Counted from the stretch's first letter, positions 34,163 to 43,874 are shown. The stretch: 64,000 nucleotides of DNA from Acidobacteriota bacterium (GCA_003224085.1 QHYK01000041.1:1-64000); one strand, 5' to 3'. Numbers and translations: made by a program. The notes: a model not told the origin generated them from the sequence alone.

Positions 34163-35503
34163 CTATCCCTTGAGGATCGCCAGCAGCCTTTGCCGAACGA
34201 AGAGGAAGTCCGCTCTGCGGGGCCGCAGCAGATTCGTCGCTGAACACCCGATCTTGCTTCGGACTTGAATCACCAGGGAAACGCAAACTGCGACATACGC
34301 CAAGAGCGATGCAATTGCAGCTCCCACAATGCCAAGAGGGCGCAAAAGAAGCGCCAGTGCCGCGATCGTCGTCACCAGCCCGGCGAGCTCGCTCCACAGG
34401 ATGACCCGCGTGTCGCCAAGTCCGCGAACGCCCTCTTCGAGAATCACGTTCAGGCCCAGAACAGCGCCCGCGACCGTTAGGATCAGCGCCGCCGGGATTG
34501 CGGGCGCAAACCGGGCGCCGAAAAGCAGAGGTATCCCTACGGGCGCAAGGATGAGGACAACTCCGCCGACGCAGGCGCACGCGAGGATTCCGAGGCGGAT
34601 CGTCTGCCCCAAGGTTTCCGCCCCCGCCGCTGCTAAGCGCTGTGAAGCCACACGAGGGAAAGCTACTGCTCCTATGGCGCTCGCGGCGGGAGCGGCCGCC
34701 CCGCTCCAGGCAACGGCAACGACATAGAGCCCTAATTGTCGCGGCGCGAACAGTGCTGCCATCAGCATCTGATCTAATCGAAGATTGAACATCTGCGGAA
34801 CTGATCCCACCGCAGAGGGAGCGCCGTAACTCAACATAGGTCTCCATAGGCGGTAATCAGGAGTGAAAGGACCCGGGACGCGACGCCGAGTCACTACAAA
34901 AACAGGGACAAACAGGAGGGACAAAACGACAAGAAACGTACCAGCCAGCCATTGAGGTGTTGCGGCACGCAGGCTACAGGCGGCGATGAGAACTATCAGC
35001 CAGCCGATATTAGGGGTCAACCGCAGAGCGTTCCAGATGAGGAAATCGCTTCTTCCCCGCAGCGCATTGAACGGCATGCCCACCAAGGCCATCACGGGAA
35101 TTAACAAGAGATACCAGCGCGCTGCCTGAATGACATGCACGGACTGCGCACTAAGTAAAACGGGCATCAGGAGGTAGGCAATTAGTCCCACGGGAGGACT
35201 CAGCAGCAACGCAAGCGCTATGGCAGATGAGAGGTGCCTTCCGGCCTGGCGCGGCTCACGGGCGCTGAAATAGACTGTCGCCTCAGCCAGCCCGAGCATG
35301 GCGAGCGACGCAATATTAGTTGGCCAGGTTTGAATGGCCGCAAGTTCCCCTCGGCCCTGCGGCCCCAACAATCGTGCAACTAGCACTCCCGTCACAAGAC
35401 CCAGCAACGCTAGACACCCGTTGCCAGCGAACGTGACAAGAAGATTGCCCACAAGTGAACTGGAAAAGAGCTTCTCAATTCGAGATTTGTCAAACTGGAT
35501 CAT
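34163..35503 (-). CDS. Wzx-like polysaccharide flippase (MOP/MATE superfamily)
   Basis: A 446-residue protein with about 12-14 hydrophobic helices. It starts with a short cytoplasmic helix and GNLLVTFAGNGCLALLGLVT, then GVLVARLLGPQGRGELAAIQ, which is the classic first-helix motif of polysaccharide exporters. LSYGAPSAVGSVPQMFNLRL, then DQMLMAAL, is the helix-7 region of Wzx proteins. It should move the undecaprenyl-linked repeat unit across the inner membrane, upstream of the Wzy-type polymerase. It is the only flippase in the window, which marks the locus as Wzx/Wzy-dependent rather than ABC- or synthase-dependent. Confidence 0.86.
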   Translation of the reverse strand: MIQFDKSRIEKLFSSSLVGNLLVTFAGNGCLALLGLVTGVLVARLLGPQGRGELAAIQTWPTNIASLAMLGLAEATVYFSAREPRQAGRHLSSAIALALLLSPPVGLIAYLLMPVLLSAQSVHVIQAARWYLLLIPVMALVGMPFNALRGRSDFLIWNALRLTPNIGWLIVLIAACSLRAATPQWLAGTFLVVLSLLFVPVFVVTRRRVPGPFTPDYRLWRPMLSYGAPSAVGSVPQMFNLRLDQMLMAALFAPRQLGLYVVAVAWSGAAAPAASAIGAVAFPRVASQRLAAAGAETLGQTIRLGILACACVGGVVLILAPVGIPLLFGARFAPAIPAALILTVAGAVLGLNVILEEGVRGLGDTRVILWSELAGLVTTIAALALLLRPLGIVGAAIASLLAYVAVCVSLVIQVRSKIGCSATNLLRPRRADFLFVRQRLLAILKG

Positions 35504-35584
35504 CGACCAGTTTCCAGCAAGAGATGGGTTCAGAAAGATCTTGATTTGAGGGTCTCAATCGGATCTCGCCTGCAATCTTCCGGG

Positions 35585-36445
35585 CTAGCATCCCGGTCGA
35601 AACGCCATAATCTCATCGGTCTCATCCACGTTTCTTCCGACTATCGGTTTTAATTCGTACGGTAGAGAACTCAGGAACTGGCAGCACTCGCGGCGTGAAT
35701 GCTTACCGAAAACGGTGGGATGCAGATTTGACAGAAGACCCTTAGCGCCATTGAGGACACGCGCCTCTGCGCCTTCAACATCGATTTTGATGCAGCTAGG
35801 GATCGCCACATCCCGTGCTGAAACAAGTTCATCGAGAGCTACGACCTTCACTCGAAGCATCCCCCTATCAGCGAGGTGACCCATCGAATCATTGGCCCCC
35901 CCGTCAAAAGAGGCCTCGCCCATACAATCGGAAACCGCCGCCTCAATTACGTTTACGTTGGAGAGGCGGTTGAGTTGTAGGTGAGCTTTCAGATAACACA
36001 CGTTTCTCGGTCCTCGGCGAGCTGAATCGAACTTGAACGCCTGCTTCGGCAGCCAAATGGCTTCGATATGCCGGATAATTCCTCGGTGAATCTCCGCGGT
36101 GTCCTGGAAACAGAGAACATGGGTCTTCCCCGGTAGAAGACGGTTGCCTGGTTGATGCCCAGCGAGGCCAACATGACCTAACACTGAGGGCCACAGAATA
36201 AGCGCAGCGAGTCCCCGCGACCCTGGGGGCCCAGAACCGCGCTCACGCCACACCCGTGAAGCCCCAGCCCGAGAATGCCCAATTGGACAAGGAGCGGACA
36301 CGAACCCACCTGCAATGCGGCGTGCCAACATGGTCATTATGATTGACTTCAGCGGGATGTCACCCAGCGTAATTTCCGCGCCCATGGTTTCACTCGAACG
36401 CTTCACACCGAGCCGCCACACTGAAATCCTTCGGTCCCCCAACAA
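35585..36445 (-). CDS. FkbM-type methyltransferase, intact C-half but doubtful N-half (possible pseudogene)
   Basis: Residues about 140-286 match the FkbM methyltransferase family: RNVCYLKAHLQLNRLSNVNV, IEAAVSDCMGEASFDGGAND, VVALDELVSARDVAIPSCIK, IDVEGAEARVLNGAKGLLSN and LHPTVFGKHSR. The N-terminal half, which should hold motif I (VDVGANxGxxT) and the FEP strand, does not look like the family in this frame. Instead it reads Gly/Arg/Ser-rich text with SVLGHVGLAGHQPGN. Neighbouring frames show short partial alternatives, so one or more frameshifts before residue 135 are likely. It would O-methylate a sugar if functional. It may also be a translated but inactive remnant. Confidence 0.6.
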   Translation of the reverse strand: MLGDRRISVWRLGVKRSSETMGAEITLGDIPLKSIIMTMLARRIAGGFVSAPCPIGHSRAGASRVWRERGSGPPGSRGLAALILWPSVLGHVGLAGHQPGNRLLPGKTHVLCFQDTAEIHRGIIRHIEAIWLPKQAFKFDSARRGPRNVCYLKAHLQLNRLSNVNVIEAAVSDCMGEASFDGGANDSMGHLADRGMLRVKVVALDELVSARDVAIPSCIKIDVEGAEARVLNGAKGLLSNLHPTVFGKHSRRECCQFLSSLPYELKPIVGRNVDETDEIMAFRPGC

Positions 36446-36454
36446 TCAGCAAAT

Positions 36455-37189
36455 TCAAGATTTGTCACCGGAAGCCAAGATGGAGGAGGTGAAAAGCGTG
36501 CGAAGCCTGTCGCCAGGCCCGCCTTCGACGATCTGAACAAACCGCAGGCCCCCGCTGATCATCTTCCACAAGACCAGTCGCACCGCGCTCTTCATCCCGT
36601 GCGCCACCGGCCCTATCGGTGACACACGCACGTTGGCGAAATTGGCGAGCTCGAAAACCATCTTCAGGCTGGGCCCGGTAAAAGGTGTTTCATGGCTAAA
36701 GTCCATGAAGAAGGTCGGCGAGTAAAAAGCCCCCAGATTGGGCACTTTGCACACGAGTCGTCCCCCGGGCCGAAGGGCACTGTGGATCAGGTCGAGGAAT
36801 CCCAAAACGTCTTGTTTGGGAATGTGCTCTAGGACTTCGATGGCGGAGATGAAATCGAACTGCGAGGTAGACTCGCGCAAGAACTCGCGGGCATCGCCGT
36901 GACGAAGATTGAGCACGCCCAAACGCTGACCGACTTCCACTTGCTGCTGGACAAGGTCAATCCCCATCGCTACTGAGTACCCCCGGCTCTGAAGGAAATG
37001 TACGAAATGGCCGTACCCACAACCAATGTCGAGGATTTTCGCGTCTTTGCGGGCGGGCAGCAGAGGAACCAGGAATTTGCGAAAGATAACGTCGGCGCCC
37101 GAGAGGAGTTCGGTCCGGTTCGTGGGCACAGGGTAGTGAGGGCGAACTTCGGAGTACCGGGCGTATATTCTGTGCTGATAGTCGCTCAT
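36455..37189 (-). CDS. Class I SAM-dependent methyltransferase
   Basis: A methyltransferase of about 244 residues. AKILDIGCGYGHFVHFLQSR is motif I, MGIDLVQQQVEVGQRLGV carries the ribose-binding Asp, FDFISAIEVLEHIPKQDVLG is motif II/III and LRPGGRLVCKVPNLGAFYSP is the post-motif. The N-terminus YQHRIYARYSEVRPHYP is a short helical cap. ATG 37189 is preferred over the frame start at 37234, because the 15 additional residues are not family-like; no strong ribosome site marks either. It lies directly upstream of the damaged FkbM gene. Confidence 0.83.
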   Translation of the reverse strand: MSDYQHRIYARYSEVRPHYPVPTNRTELLSGADVIFRKFLVPLLPARKDAKILDIGCGYGHFVHFLQSRGYSVAMGIDLVQQQVEVGQRLGVLNLRHGDAREFLRESTSQFDFISAIEVLEHIPKQDVLGFLDLIHSALRPGGRLVCKVPNLGAFYSPTFFMDFSHETPFTGPSLKMVFELANFANVRVSPIGPVAHGMKSAVRLVLWKMISGGLRFVQIVEGGPGDRLRTLFTSSILASGDKS

Positions 37190-37460
37190 GACCGTCAGGT
37201 TTACCTGCGATTCTGGTCTAGCGTCCCGAGGCAAGGGTTATGAACCTCCCTCGGTTGTCTATGCGGCGTAGCACGGAAATCCTGGCCGTGCGCATGGCAG
37301 GATGCCCAATGTTAGAACGACAATCTGTCCGGTAAGCGCGTGGGTCACCGGAAGGGCGAGGTTTTAGCGCCGCCGGACTGAGGCGCCACCCAAGCTACGT
37401 CCCGCGTCTTAGAGAATGAGGTATCCACCGCCATGGAGCAGGAAATTGCGCCCGATTATC

Positions 37461-39734
37461 CTAACCTGGAAGGTGTGAGCTGACTGATTCCGAAGCCGGA
37501 GTTCGCTTCGTCTTGCCGGAGCCGGAGGAATAGTAGTAATGACCATAGTAACCGTAGTATCCGTTATGACGCACGTCTACCTTATTGAGGACCAATCCTA
37601 GAATTCTTGCTCCTGCATTCTCCAAGACCCTGCGAGCGCGCGCCACTGCTCCTCTGGCGGTTACCCCACTTTCGACGACAAAAGCAACACCATCCACGAA
37701 CGTTGAAAGGATCATCGCATCGGTCACGGGAAGCACGGGTGGCGAATCGATCACCAGGAACTTGAACCGCTGACGCAATTCTTTCAGTAAGGACTCCATG
37801 GCAGACGAGGAAAGCAATTGTGCTGGGTTGGGAGGCTTGGGACCGGCGGGGAGTACCCAAAGCGTAGGTACAGGAGAAAACTGTCTTAGTGCCGCCTCAA
37901 TGCTGTGGGCTCCCGTCAGGTAGCCAGCGAGACCTTCTCCATCAACGAGATCTAGCGACTCGGCGATCCCTGGCCTTCGAAGATCGGCATCTATGATCAG
38001 AGTGCTGTCTCCTCTTTGAGCGAGTGCAATCGCCAAGTTGAGAGCGGTCGTGCTTTTCCCCTCTCTAGCCGTAGCGCTGGTTATCAATAACGCCTGCGGA
38101 GGCCGTGGCGCCGTCGAGAGTACTACAGAAGTGAGGAGGGTTCTAAAGGATTCTGCGAGCGCTGACGACGGCTCCTTTAAGAGCGCCAACTCTGCACCGC
38201 TCGACTTTGAGTTGCCGTTGTTTCGGGTGAGTGATCGAGCTGGCCGGTGAGGGAGTTCGCGCTCGAGCGGAACAACCGCCAAGGCGGGAGCGTTCACAAC
38301 TCTCTCTGCCTCTTCGATGCTCTTGATCGAACTGTCCAAGGCTTCCTTTACAAAAGCGAGCGTCACCCCGAGGATCAGCCCGACAACTAGGCTTACGGCG
38401 ATATTAAAAAGTTTTTGAGGTCGGACAGGCACCTTGGGAGGCCGAGCCAGGTCAACCACATGAATGTTGGTTGCGCGAAGACCGGCTGAAACCGTTGCAT
38501 CCTTGAGCCGCTGAAGCAGGCTGTCATAGAGTTGTTGATTCGTATCAAACTCACGCTTCAGGAGATTGTGTTGGATCAGGAGCTGGCTCAGTGCTCCGAC
38601 CCCGACCTTTTCTTTGGCAACTGCCGCAGCTAGGAGCTTTTCCCGGCCGAGCGCTGCCTCGTAATCATTCCTCAACCTTTCGACCACTCGCTTCCGTTCT
38701 GTGTCAATGAGAGATTGAATTTCGTCGACTTGGCTCCGTAACCTCTCCACTTTAGGATGTTTTGGCCCGTATTGCTCCAAGGCGTCAACGTATTGCGCTT
38801 TCAGATCGGCAAACTTTTCTTCTAGCCGCTGCAAGATCTCGTTTTGAGCAACGAAAGCCACTTGCGATTCATTCGATCGCACTAGTTCATAGAGCGACTC
38901 CTTTTGGACCCGATCGCCTTCGGCGTTGGTCAAGTCTCGGCTAAGGTCAGCCAGTCGCTGCTCAACGACACTCTCTTTGTCGCTGATATTGACGATTAAG
39001 TTTTGCCTCTCGTAATCGACCAGTGCCTGCTGGGACTTTTCAACCTTGGCTTTTAATTCATCAAGCTGCTGTTCCAACCATCCGGATGCTTGGCGAGTCG
39101 CATCGTACTTCTGCCGAAAATTGTATTCGATGTAGTTGTTTGCCAGCGAGTTCGCAATTTTGGCTGAAAGGCCGGGATCCGGACTCTCGAAACTAATGTT
39201 CACTACGTGGCTGTCCCGGACTCGCTGAACGTGTAGACGGCGCTTGAACGGTCCGAGGAGCCTATCCTCCCATACCTGAAGTTGTACTGGAGGCACGTCG
39301 TTGCCCAGCCCGACGGCCAACGCCCAGGCCGGATCTCTTGCCAGCCCTAGCTGCTCGATTGTCCGCTGCGCCAGGTTATCACTCTCGAGGACTTGGATTT
39401 GGGTGCCGATGAATGCATCGTCCGTCGGAACCTGCCGATAAAGGTCGTTGAGGGATTGGATTTGCGGTGTATCTGCCTCTATATCCAGATGAGCCGTGGC
39501 TTCATAAATCGACACCATCTTAAAAGAGGCGATGGCGACCAGCAGCGTCACAATAAAGGCGACGGTCACGATCGTCCATCGGCGCTTATTAATGATGTTC
39601 CAATAAGTTTGCAGATAGCTGAAGCTCTCGAACTCTTGTACATCGGTCCCAAGAACAGGGAAAGCAGGCAAGTGCGGCGATTCCGGCACCGGCAGCCTTG
39701 GCCCGCGTAGCGACAGCGCTTGGTTGTCAGGCAT
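37461..39734 (-). CDS. Wzc-like polysaccharide co-polymerase with BY-kinase domain
   Basis: An inner-membrane protein of about 757 residues controlling EPS chain length and export. The N-terminal Wzz domain has a first membrane helix near residues 55-75 (TIVTVAFIVTLLVAIASF). A long periplasmic coiled coil follows (about 190-400) and a second helix near 440-460 (LFNIAVSLVVGLILGVTLAF). The cytoplasmic tyrosine kinase has Walker A TSATAREGKSTTALNLA, Walker A' TLIIDADLRRPG and Walker B FLVIDSPPVLP. The C-terminus carries the autophosphorylated tyrosine cluster (YYGYYGHYYYSSG). CpsB (5947-6696) should be its phosphatase and the Wza-like protein its outer-membrane partner. ATG 39734 is used; a TTG start at 39755 adds seven residues. 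Confidence 0.93.
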   Translation of the reverse strand: MPDNQALSLRGPRLPVPESPHLPAFPVLGTDVQEFESFSYLQTYWNIINKRRWTIVTVAFIVTLLVAIASFKMVSIYEATAHLDIEADTPQIQSLNDLYRQVPTDDAFIGTQIQVLESDNLAQRTIEQLGLARDPAWALAVGLGNDVPPVQLQVWEDRLLGPFKRRLHVQRVRDSHVVNISFESPDPGLSAKIANSLANNYIEYNFRQKYDATRQASGWLEQQLDELKAKVEKSQQALVDYERQNLIVNISDKESVVEQRLADLSRDLTNAEGDRVQKESLYELVRSNESQVAFVAQNEILQRLEEKFADLKAQYVDALEQYGPKHPKVERLRSQVDEIQSLIDTERKRVVERLRNDYEAALGREKLLAAAVAKEKVGVGALSQLLIQHNLLKREFDTNQQLYDSLLQRLKDATVSAGLRATNIHVVDLARPPKVPVRPQKLFNIAVSLVVGLILGVTLAFVKEALDSSIKSIEEAERVVNAPALAVVPLERELPHRPARSLTRNNGNSKSSGAELALLKEPSSALAESFRTLLTSVVLSTAPRPPQALLITSATAREGKSTTALNLAIALAQRGDSTLIIDADLRRPGIAESLDLVDGEGLAGYLTGAHSIEAALRQFSPVPTLWVLPAGPKPPNPAQLLSSSAMESLLKELRQRFKFLVIDSPPVLPVTDAMILSTFVDGVAFVVESGVTARGAVARARRVLENAGARILGLVLNKVDVRHNGYYGYYGHYYYSSGSGKTKRTPASESVSSHLPG

Positions 39735-39792
39735 GTCCTTCACTTTATGAGGCAAGAATCGGCAACGAGAGTCTGCGGTGCCTCACTCATCT

Positions 39793-40884
39793 TCAGCGAC
39801 GCCAGATGATGAGGCCGGTGGTGATGTAGACTGCAGAATCGACAGCGCGGCGTAGGGCCTTCGTCCCTGAGCTATCTGGAACAAAGAGAATATCGCTGGC
39901 TTGCATGCGGGGGTCGGGGGCTCGACCTGTCAATACGTTCTTCAAATTCACGGCAATCTCTTCTCGTTCATTCTTCTCTTGTGGATTTTTCCGGATGATC
40001 ACCGCTTTGGATTTTTGGGCTGTGGATTTCGTGTCCTCCGCAAGCGCAAGTGCCTTCAGGACAGTCATTTCCTCTTCGCTGCTCCGTAATGGGAATCCTC
40101 CTGGACGATTTACGGCCCCGACGACATAAACGACTCCGGCGCGCTGAACGGTGACCCGGTCGCCCGGATAGAGCTCCACGTTCGAGGCCGGTTCTCCGGT
40201 CTCCATAAGCCGCTTGAGGTCGATTGTGACTTTTTCTGTACAAGCAACATCACTGTTGGGACTATTGGAGGGAGTGCATACTCCGGATTGGTTGAGGGCC
40301 TGAATCGCGACTTCGCCACGGGTTACGAGCGCCATATTACTCGCGTCATCCGAAAGGCCGCCCGCCTGCGACAAAACATCCAACACTGTCGTTTTTCCGA
40401 ATAATGGGTAGATCTGGGGGCTTTTCACGGCCCCGGCTACGGTAATAGAATGGATACGAGATTGTTTGACCGCCACGGTCACGCGAGCATTACTAAAGAT
40501 TTCTTCCTCACCGTATTTCTTGACTAGGAGTCTAGAGAGCTGAGCGGGTGTCAGCCCAGCGGCTTCCACAGCCTCGGCGAGCAACGGTAACTCAAGCTGG
40601 CCAGCTGGCCCGACGCGGTACTCGCCCGAAATATCCGGGGCGTCATAAACGTTGATGCTGAGCACGTCGTCCGGACTAATAATGTACTCCGGGAGCGTGA
40701 GCGAGGTGGCAAATTTCGAGGGCGAACCGGATCCCGGTAAGGTTTTTGAGCTAGAGCTAGTCGTTGAATAGGTTTGGGCAGCCAGGGACGAACAGGAAAC
40801 GGACACCAGCAGACAGGCGGCGACAAGGCTGCTCCCACGGAGCGTCCTCAGGGGGGCACACATTACGCCAGTAGAAACCATCAT
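39793..40884 (-). CDS. Polysaccharide export protein (Wza-like, SLBB domains)
   Basis: A 363-residue exported protein. An N-terminal signal region (LRGSSLVAACLLVSVSCSSLA) is followed by the polysaccharide export sequence domain YIISPDDVLSINVYDAPDIS, GPAGQLELPLLAEAVEAAG and RVTVAVKQSRIHSITVAGAV. SLBB-type folds come next (VYVVGAVNRPGGFPL). The Cys at about residue 31 could be a lipidation site as in Wza, but the surrounding residues are not a clean lipobox. It should form the outer-membrane exit channel, docking onto the Wzc protein encoded next. The start at 40884 has GAGGAG seven bases upstream. A TTGACG-like box lies near 40960 on this strand in the 223-base gap before it. Confidence 0.9.
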   Translation of the reverse strand: MMVSTGVMCAPLRTLRGSSLVAACLLVSVSCSSLAAQTYSTTSSSSKTLPGSGSPSKFATSLTLPEYIISPDDVLSINVYDAPDISGEYRVGPAGQLELPLLAEAVEAAGLTPAQLSRLLVKKYGEEEIFSNARVTVAVKQSRIHSITVAGAVKSPQIYPLFGKTTVLDVLSQAGGLSDDASNMALVTRGEVAIQALNQSGVCTPSNSPNSDVACTEKVTIDLKRLMETGEPASNVELYPGDRVTVQRAGVVYVVGAVNRPGGFPLRSSEEEMTVLKALALAEDTKSTAQKSKAVIIRKNPQEKNEREEIAVNLKNVLTGRAPDPRMQASDILFVPDSSGTKALRRAVDSAVYITTGLIIWRR

Positions 40885-41107
40885 TTCGGTTCTCCTCGTT
40901 ATCTTGCATCAAGGGAATTAATCTGCGTTGTACTTGCTACTAGCGACGTCGGGCGTCAATAGCACACACCATCAGGCGTGAGCGCGAATCCTGTTGCCGA
41001 TCCAATACACTGACCCATGCCGTTCTGGTCTCGGCACCCGCTCCACCGCCCTGCATCTGCTGTCGGTCATAGAGTTTGGAACTAACTCAAGATTCTGATT
41101 CTGAGAT

Positions 41108-42502
41108 TTAATAAGCGGCTCTAGTCTGAGGCCATGGGCTCTGTCTTGAATTGGATGATTGTTCTCCTGTAGTTGCCAACCCGGCCAGCGTTGCAAACCA
41201 TGCTGCGTTAGCCGGGATGTGTAAATTGAAATCAAAGAAACTATGCACAAGCAGGCCACAGCATCCTATTGCCGCACCCAACCGAATCCAACCGCCTTCA
41301 GATCTTAATCGGTGGCGCAAATCTCGAAACGCCAGACGAAAAAAGAGCGCCAGGGCTGACAGAATGAGTACTGTCCCCACCAGCCCGGTCTCAGCCGCTG
41401 CTTCCAAGTAGTCGTCATGCGCGTAATCGATCCACAAGTCCGTGGGGAGGCTCTGATAAGCGGGATAAGCAGTCTCAAAATTCCCCAAGCCCACACCTAA
41501 GATACGGTGATCCCGCCACATCCGGAGCGAATCCAGCGCCAAATTCTCGCGGGAAATTTCGCTCCCACCTGGACTTTCGATGTTGAAGATCAGTGCCAAG
41601 TGTTTGGAGGCCCGGCCGGAGTCGACCCAGGAGAATAGCAGCATTGCCGCCAGGATTGTGGCCGCCACAGCCTTGGCCAATCTCCGTTTCTCAGCAGTCC
41701 GGGCGCCCCACCCGAGCAGGGCAACCATGATCGCCGTCTCGTCGACCAGCGTAAGCAAGCCGCCACGAGAGCCAGAAAGCAGCAACGCTGCCACGGCGAC
41801 CGTAGCAATAACAACGAGCAACGGCAGTGCCGCAACAGAAGATCGTCTATACCGTCCAGCAATGTAGAGCACTGCAACCGGAATAAGCATTTCCATGAGC
41901 CCGGCGTAGTGGTTGGGGTTAACGTAGGGGCCAAAGTGGGCATTACTCGGAGTATCCACTATGCCATAAATCTGGCGCGTGCCCAAAGCAATCTGCAGAA
42001 TCGCAAACAACCCCAGTGAACCAGCAAAGAGCAGCACGGTGGGGCCAAACAAGCGCCACGTTCGGCTATCAGCGCTTGCGAAAAGCTGGGCGGCGAGGAA
42101 AAAGAACGTGAGGTCCGCCCCCAGCAGCACCAAAGCCTGGCGCGTCTCGAACCGATCAAGTGGAAGCTGCGCCCAATACTGAGCGAGTCCCAGAAGAAAA
42201 AATATCGCCAAGGGTATGTAAAGCGGCGACCAGATTAAGTCGAGCCTCCCTTGCCAAACGCTGCCTGTGGCCCACAAGAAGAGCGCGAGGCTAGCCACAA
42301 GCCCCAGTGCCATCCAAGCCCAGGTAACCACGGCCCCGAAGGCCAGTGGTGCGCCTATTAGCGCGACTACGAGCAAGACCCGAGCAACGGAGAACGCGAG
42401 CGGAACTGGCTCCGCCGCCAACTCACCCTGTCGGCGCGGAGCAACCTCAAACGATTCCACCGAGGCGACTGCTAGAGTGGGCGCGATCCGGGCGGAGGTC
42501 AT
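41108..42502 (-). CDS. O-antigen ligase/polymerase family membrane protein
   Basis: A membrane protein of about 464 residues with roughly 12 helices. The Wzy_C/O-antigen ligase signature lies in the large loop: LLLSGSRGGLLTLVDETAIM, then RMWRDHRILGVGLGNFETAY and DYAHDDYLEAAAETGLVGTV. The SRGG, GxGxGNF and HxxxL/HDDYLE elements are those of WaaL/Wzy-type enzymes, which transfer or polymerise lipid-linked glycans in the periplasm. ATG 42502 overlaps the TPR gene stop (ATGA), so it is preferred to the frame start at 42598. The TPR protein encoded before it is a likely working partner. Confidence 0.87.
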   Translation of the reverse strand: MTSARIAPTLAVASVESFEVAPRRQGELAAEPVPLAFSVARVLLVVALIGAPLAFGAVVTWAWMALGLVASLALFLWATGSVWQGRLDLIWSPLYIPLAIFFLLGLAQYWAQLPLDRFETRQALVLLGADLTFFFLAAQLFASADSRTWRLFGPTVLLFAGSLGLFAILQIALGTRQIYGIVDTPSNAHFGPYVNPNHYAGLMEMLIPVAVLYIAGRYRRSSVAALPLLVVIATVAVAALLLSGSRGGLLTLVDETAIMVALLGWGARTAEKRRLAKAVAATILAAMLLFSWVDSGRASKHLALIFNIESPGGSEISRENLALDSLRMWRDHRILGVGLGNFETAYPAYQSLPTDLWIDYAHDDYLEAAAETGLVGTVLILSALALFFRLAFRDLRHRLRSEGGWIRLGAAIGCCGLLVHSFFDFNLHIPANAAWFATLAGLATTGEQSSNSRQSPWPQTRAAY

Positions 42503-43806
42503 TTCTCGGCGGTGCAATCCTTGCATTCGAGGGTTACCGCGTCCAACCAGAAACTTCCGGAAATTTCCATGGGGAAAATCCGGCCACGAGGTCGCCATAG
42601 GGAGAGCCGCACAGACTGTGTTTCAGGCCCAGTCGAAAAAGACAGGCTCACTGGATGCCACTCGGTTGTTCGCACGGTAGTCTCGCTAATAGCGTCTTCG
42701 AATCCTCGTGGTTGGGCGTCACTCACGCGCAAGCAAGGGCCGCTAGTCGAGGTGATGTCCTGCGAGCGGACGTAGGCCTTCAGCGAGTACGTACGACTAG
42801 AATGGACTGGCACAATCTGATATACGGGCTCATATTCATTATTAGAACCAATTGTAAAGTCCACACGAAGGGAATGCGCACCGTGGTAAGCTCCGGGGGC
42901 TGCGAAATCCAGAGCAAGATAATTTGTCGAGCCGGTCCGCCAATCAAATCCCGCGTTTAATGGCGATTGTTCGAAACCGCCATTAAAGACCAGGTTGTTC
43001 TTCTCCTCGGCATCGGGACTTTTAACTGTCCCCCGGCGCTCGAGGTCCTGCCAGACATGCGTGGCCTCCTCGATTCTGCCCGTACTGATCAGGCGCTCGA
43101 GGTAAGACTGAACCGAAGAGAAAGGAAAAGGCCGGCCGTTTGCCACTAAGTTCCAAATGCGGTAGGCTGCATCGTTGTCGCCTTGGGCGCTCAAGAAATC
43201 TACGTAGCCCACCTCGACCGTCGAGTCAATTTTATTATTATTAGCCAACACCTTTTGAAAGATGACGTCGGGCTTGAGCACGGTTAGAAGATCGGCCCAG
43301 GTGCCCGTCGCGTATATTGGGTCAAGTTCCAATAAATGCCGGAACTGCGCGAGAGATTCATCAAGTCGATTCCTTCGCAGATAAGACTCAGCCGCGAGCT
43401 GATGGTAATAGGGCACCATGGGGCAAAGCCTCAACAGATGTTCCGCAGCCCAGTCGGCGCACTGTGTGTCATCGATAGATTGACAAGCTGAGGCTAGGTC
43501 TGACCAGTAGAGCCTGCTGTAGCGGCTTAGCTCTGCGGCCCTGCGCAGATATTGAACGCTTTTATTCGTATCGGTCTCCGCATAGACTTGCCCGAGCCGG
43601 TGCTGAATCTGAGCCTCGTCCGCACTCAGGAGCGAGACCAGACGACCCGTTGAAGGCCCCTCAAATGAGGAAGCGATCCCAACTAACGAGATTTCTGCTG
43701 CGAGCACTAGGCTCACGGCGCCGACCACTACCAGGAAGGGCAGCGAACGAGAACGCTCCTGAAGTGAGACTTCGACTCGCGCAACGCCAAATTGCCGCAA
43801 GCTCAT
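42499..43806 (-). CDS. Membrane-anchored tetratricopeptide-repeat protein with a C-terminal beta-sandwich-like domain
   Basis: A protein of about 435 residues. After a short cytoplasmic part comes one membrane helix (LPFLVVVGAVSLVLAAEISLVGIAS). About six TPR-like helical pairs follow (AQIQHRLGQVYAETDTNKSV, QYLRRAAELSRYSRLYWSDL, ESYLRRNRLDESLAQFRHLL, ELDPIYATGTWADLL). The last 150 residues (NLVFNGGFEQSPLNAGFDWR, YHGAHSLRVDFTIGS) look like a carbohydrate-binding-module-type jelly roll. The TPR part should face the periplasm and scaffold assembly, similar to TPR partners of polymerases. ATG 43806 has AGGG four bases upstream; a GTG at 43884 would add 26 residues and overlap the Cys-rich gene. 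Confidence 0.75.
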   Translation of the reverse strand: MSLRQFGVARVEVSLQERSRSLPFLVVVGAVSLVLAAEISLVGIASSFEGPSTGRLVSLLSADEAQIQHRLGQVYAETDTNKSVQYLRRAAELSRYSRLYWSDLASACQSIDDTQCADWAAEHLLRLCPMVPYYHQLAAESYLRRNRLDESLAQFRHLLELDPIYATGTWADLLTVLKPDVIFQKVLANNNKIDSTVEVGYVDFLSAQGDNDAAYRIWNLVANGRPFPFSSVQSYLERLISTGRIEEATHVWQDLERRGTVKSPDAEEKNNLVFNGGFEQSPLNAGFDWRTGSTNYLALDFAAPGAYHGAHSLRVDFTIGSNNEYEPVYQIVPVHSSRTYSLKAYVRSQDITSTSGPCLRVSDAQPRGFEDAISETTVRTTEWHPVSLSFSTGPETQSVRLSLWRPRGRIFPMEISGSFWLDAVTLECKDCTAEK

Positions 43807-43874
43807 GCACCCTGCACGGTTGATATGAGGTTTGCCCGGTCCGACTGGGACAAGCCTCTTCCTGCAGCCCGGAT

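Noticed and set aside
33966-34847. Minus-strand frame of 293 codons across the GT4/Wzx junction
   Set aside because: Ser/Arg/Gly-rich frame-shifted reading of two real genes on the same strand.
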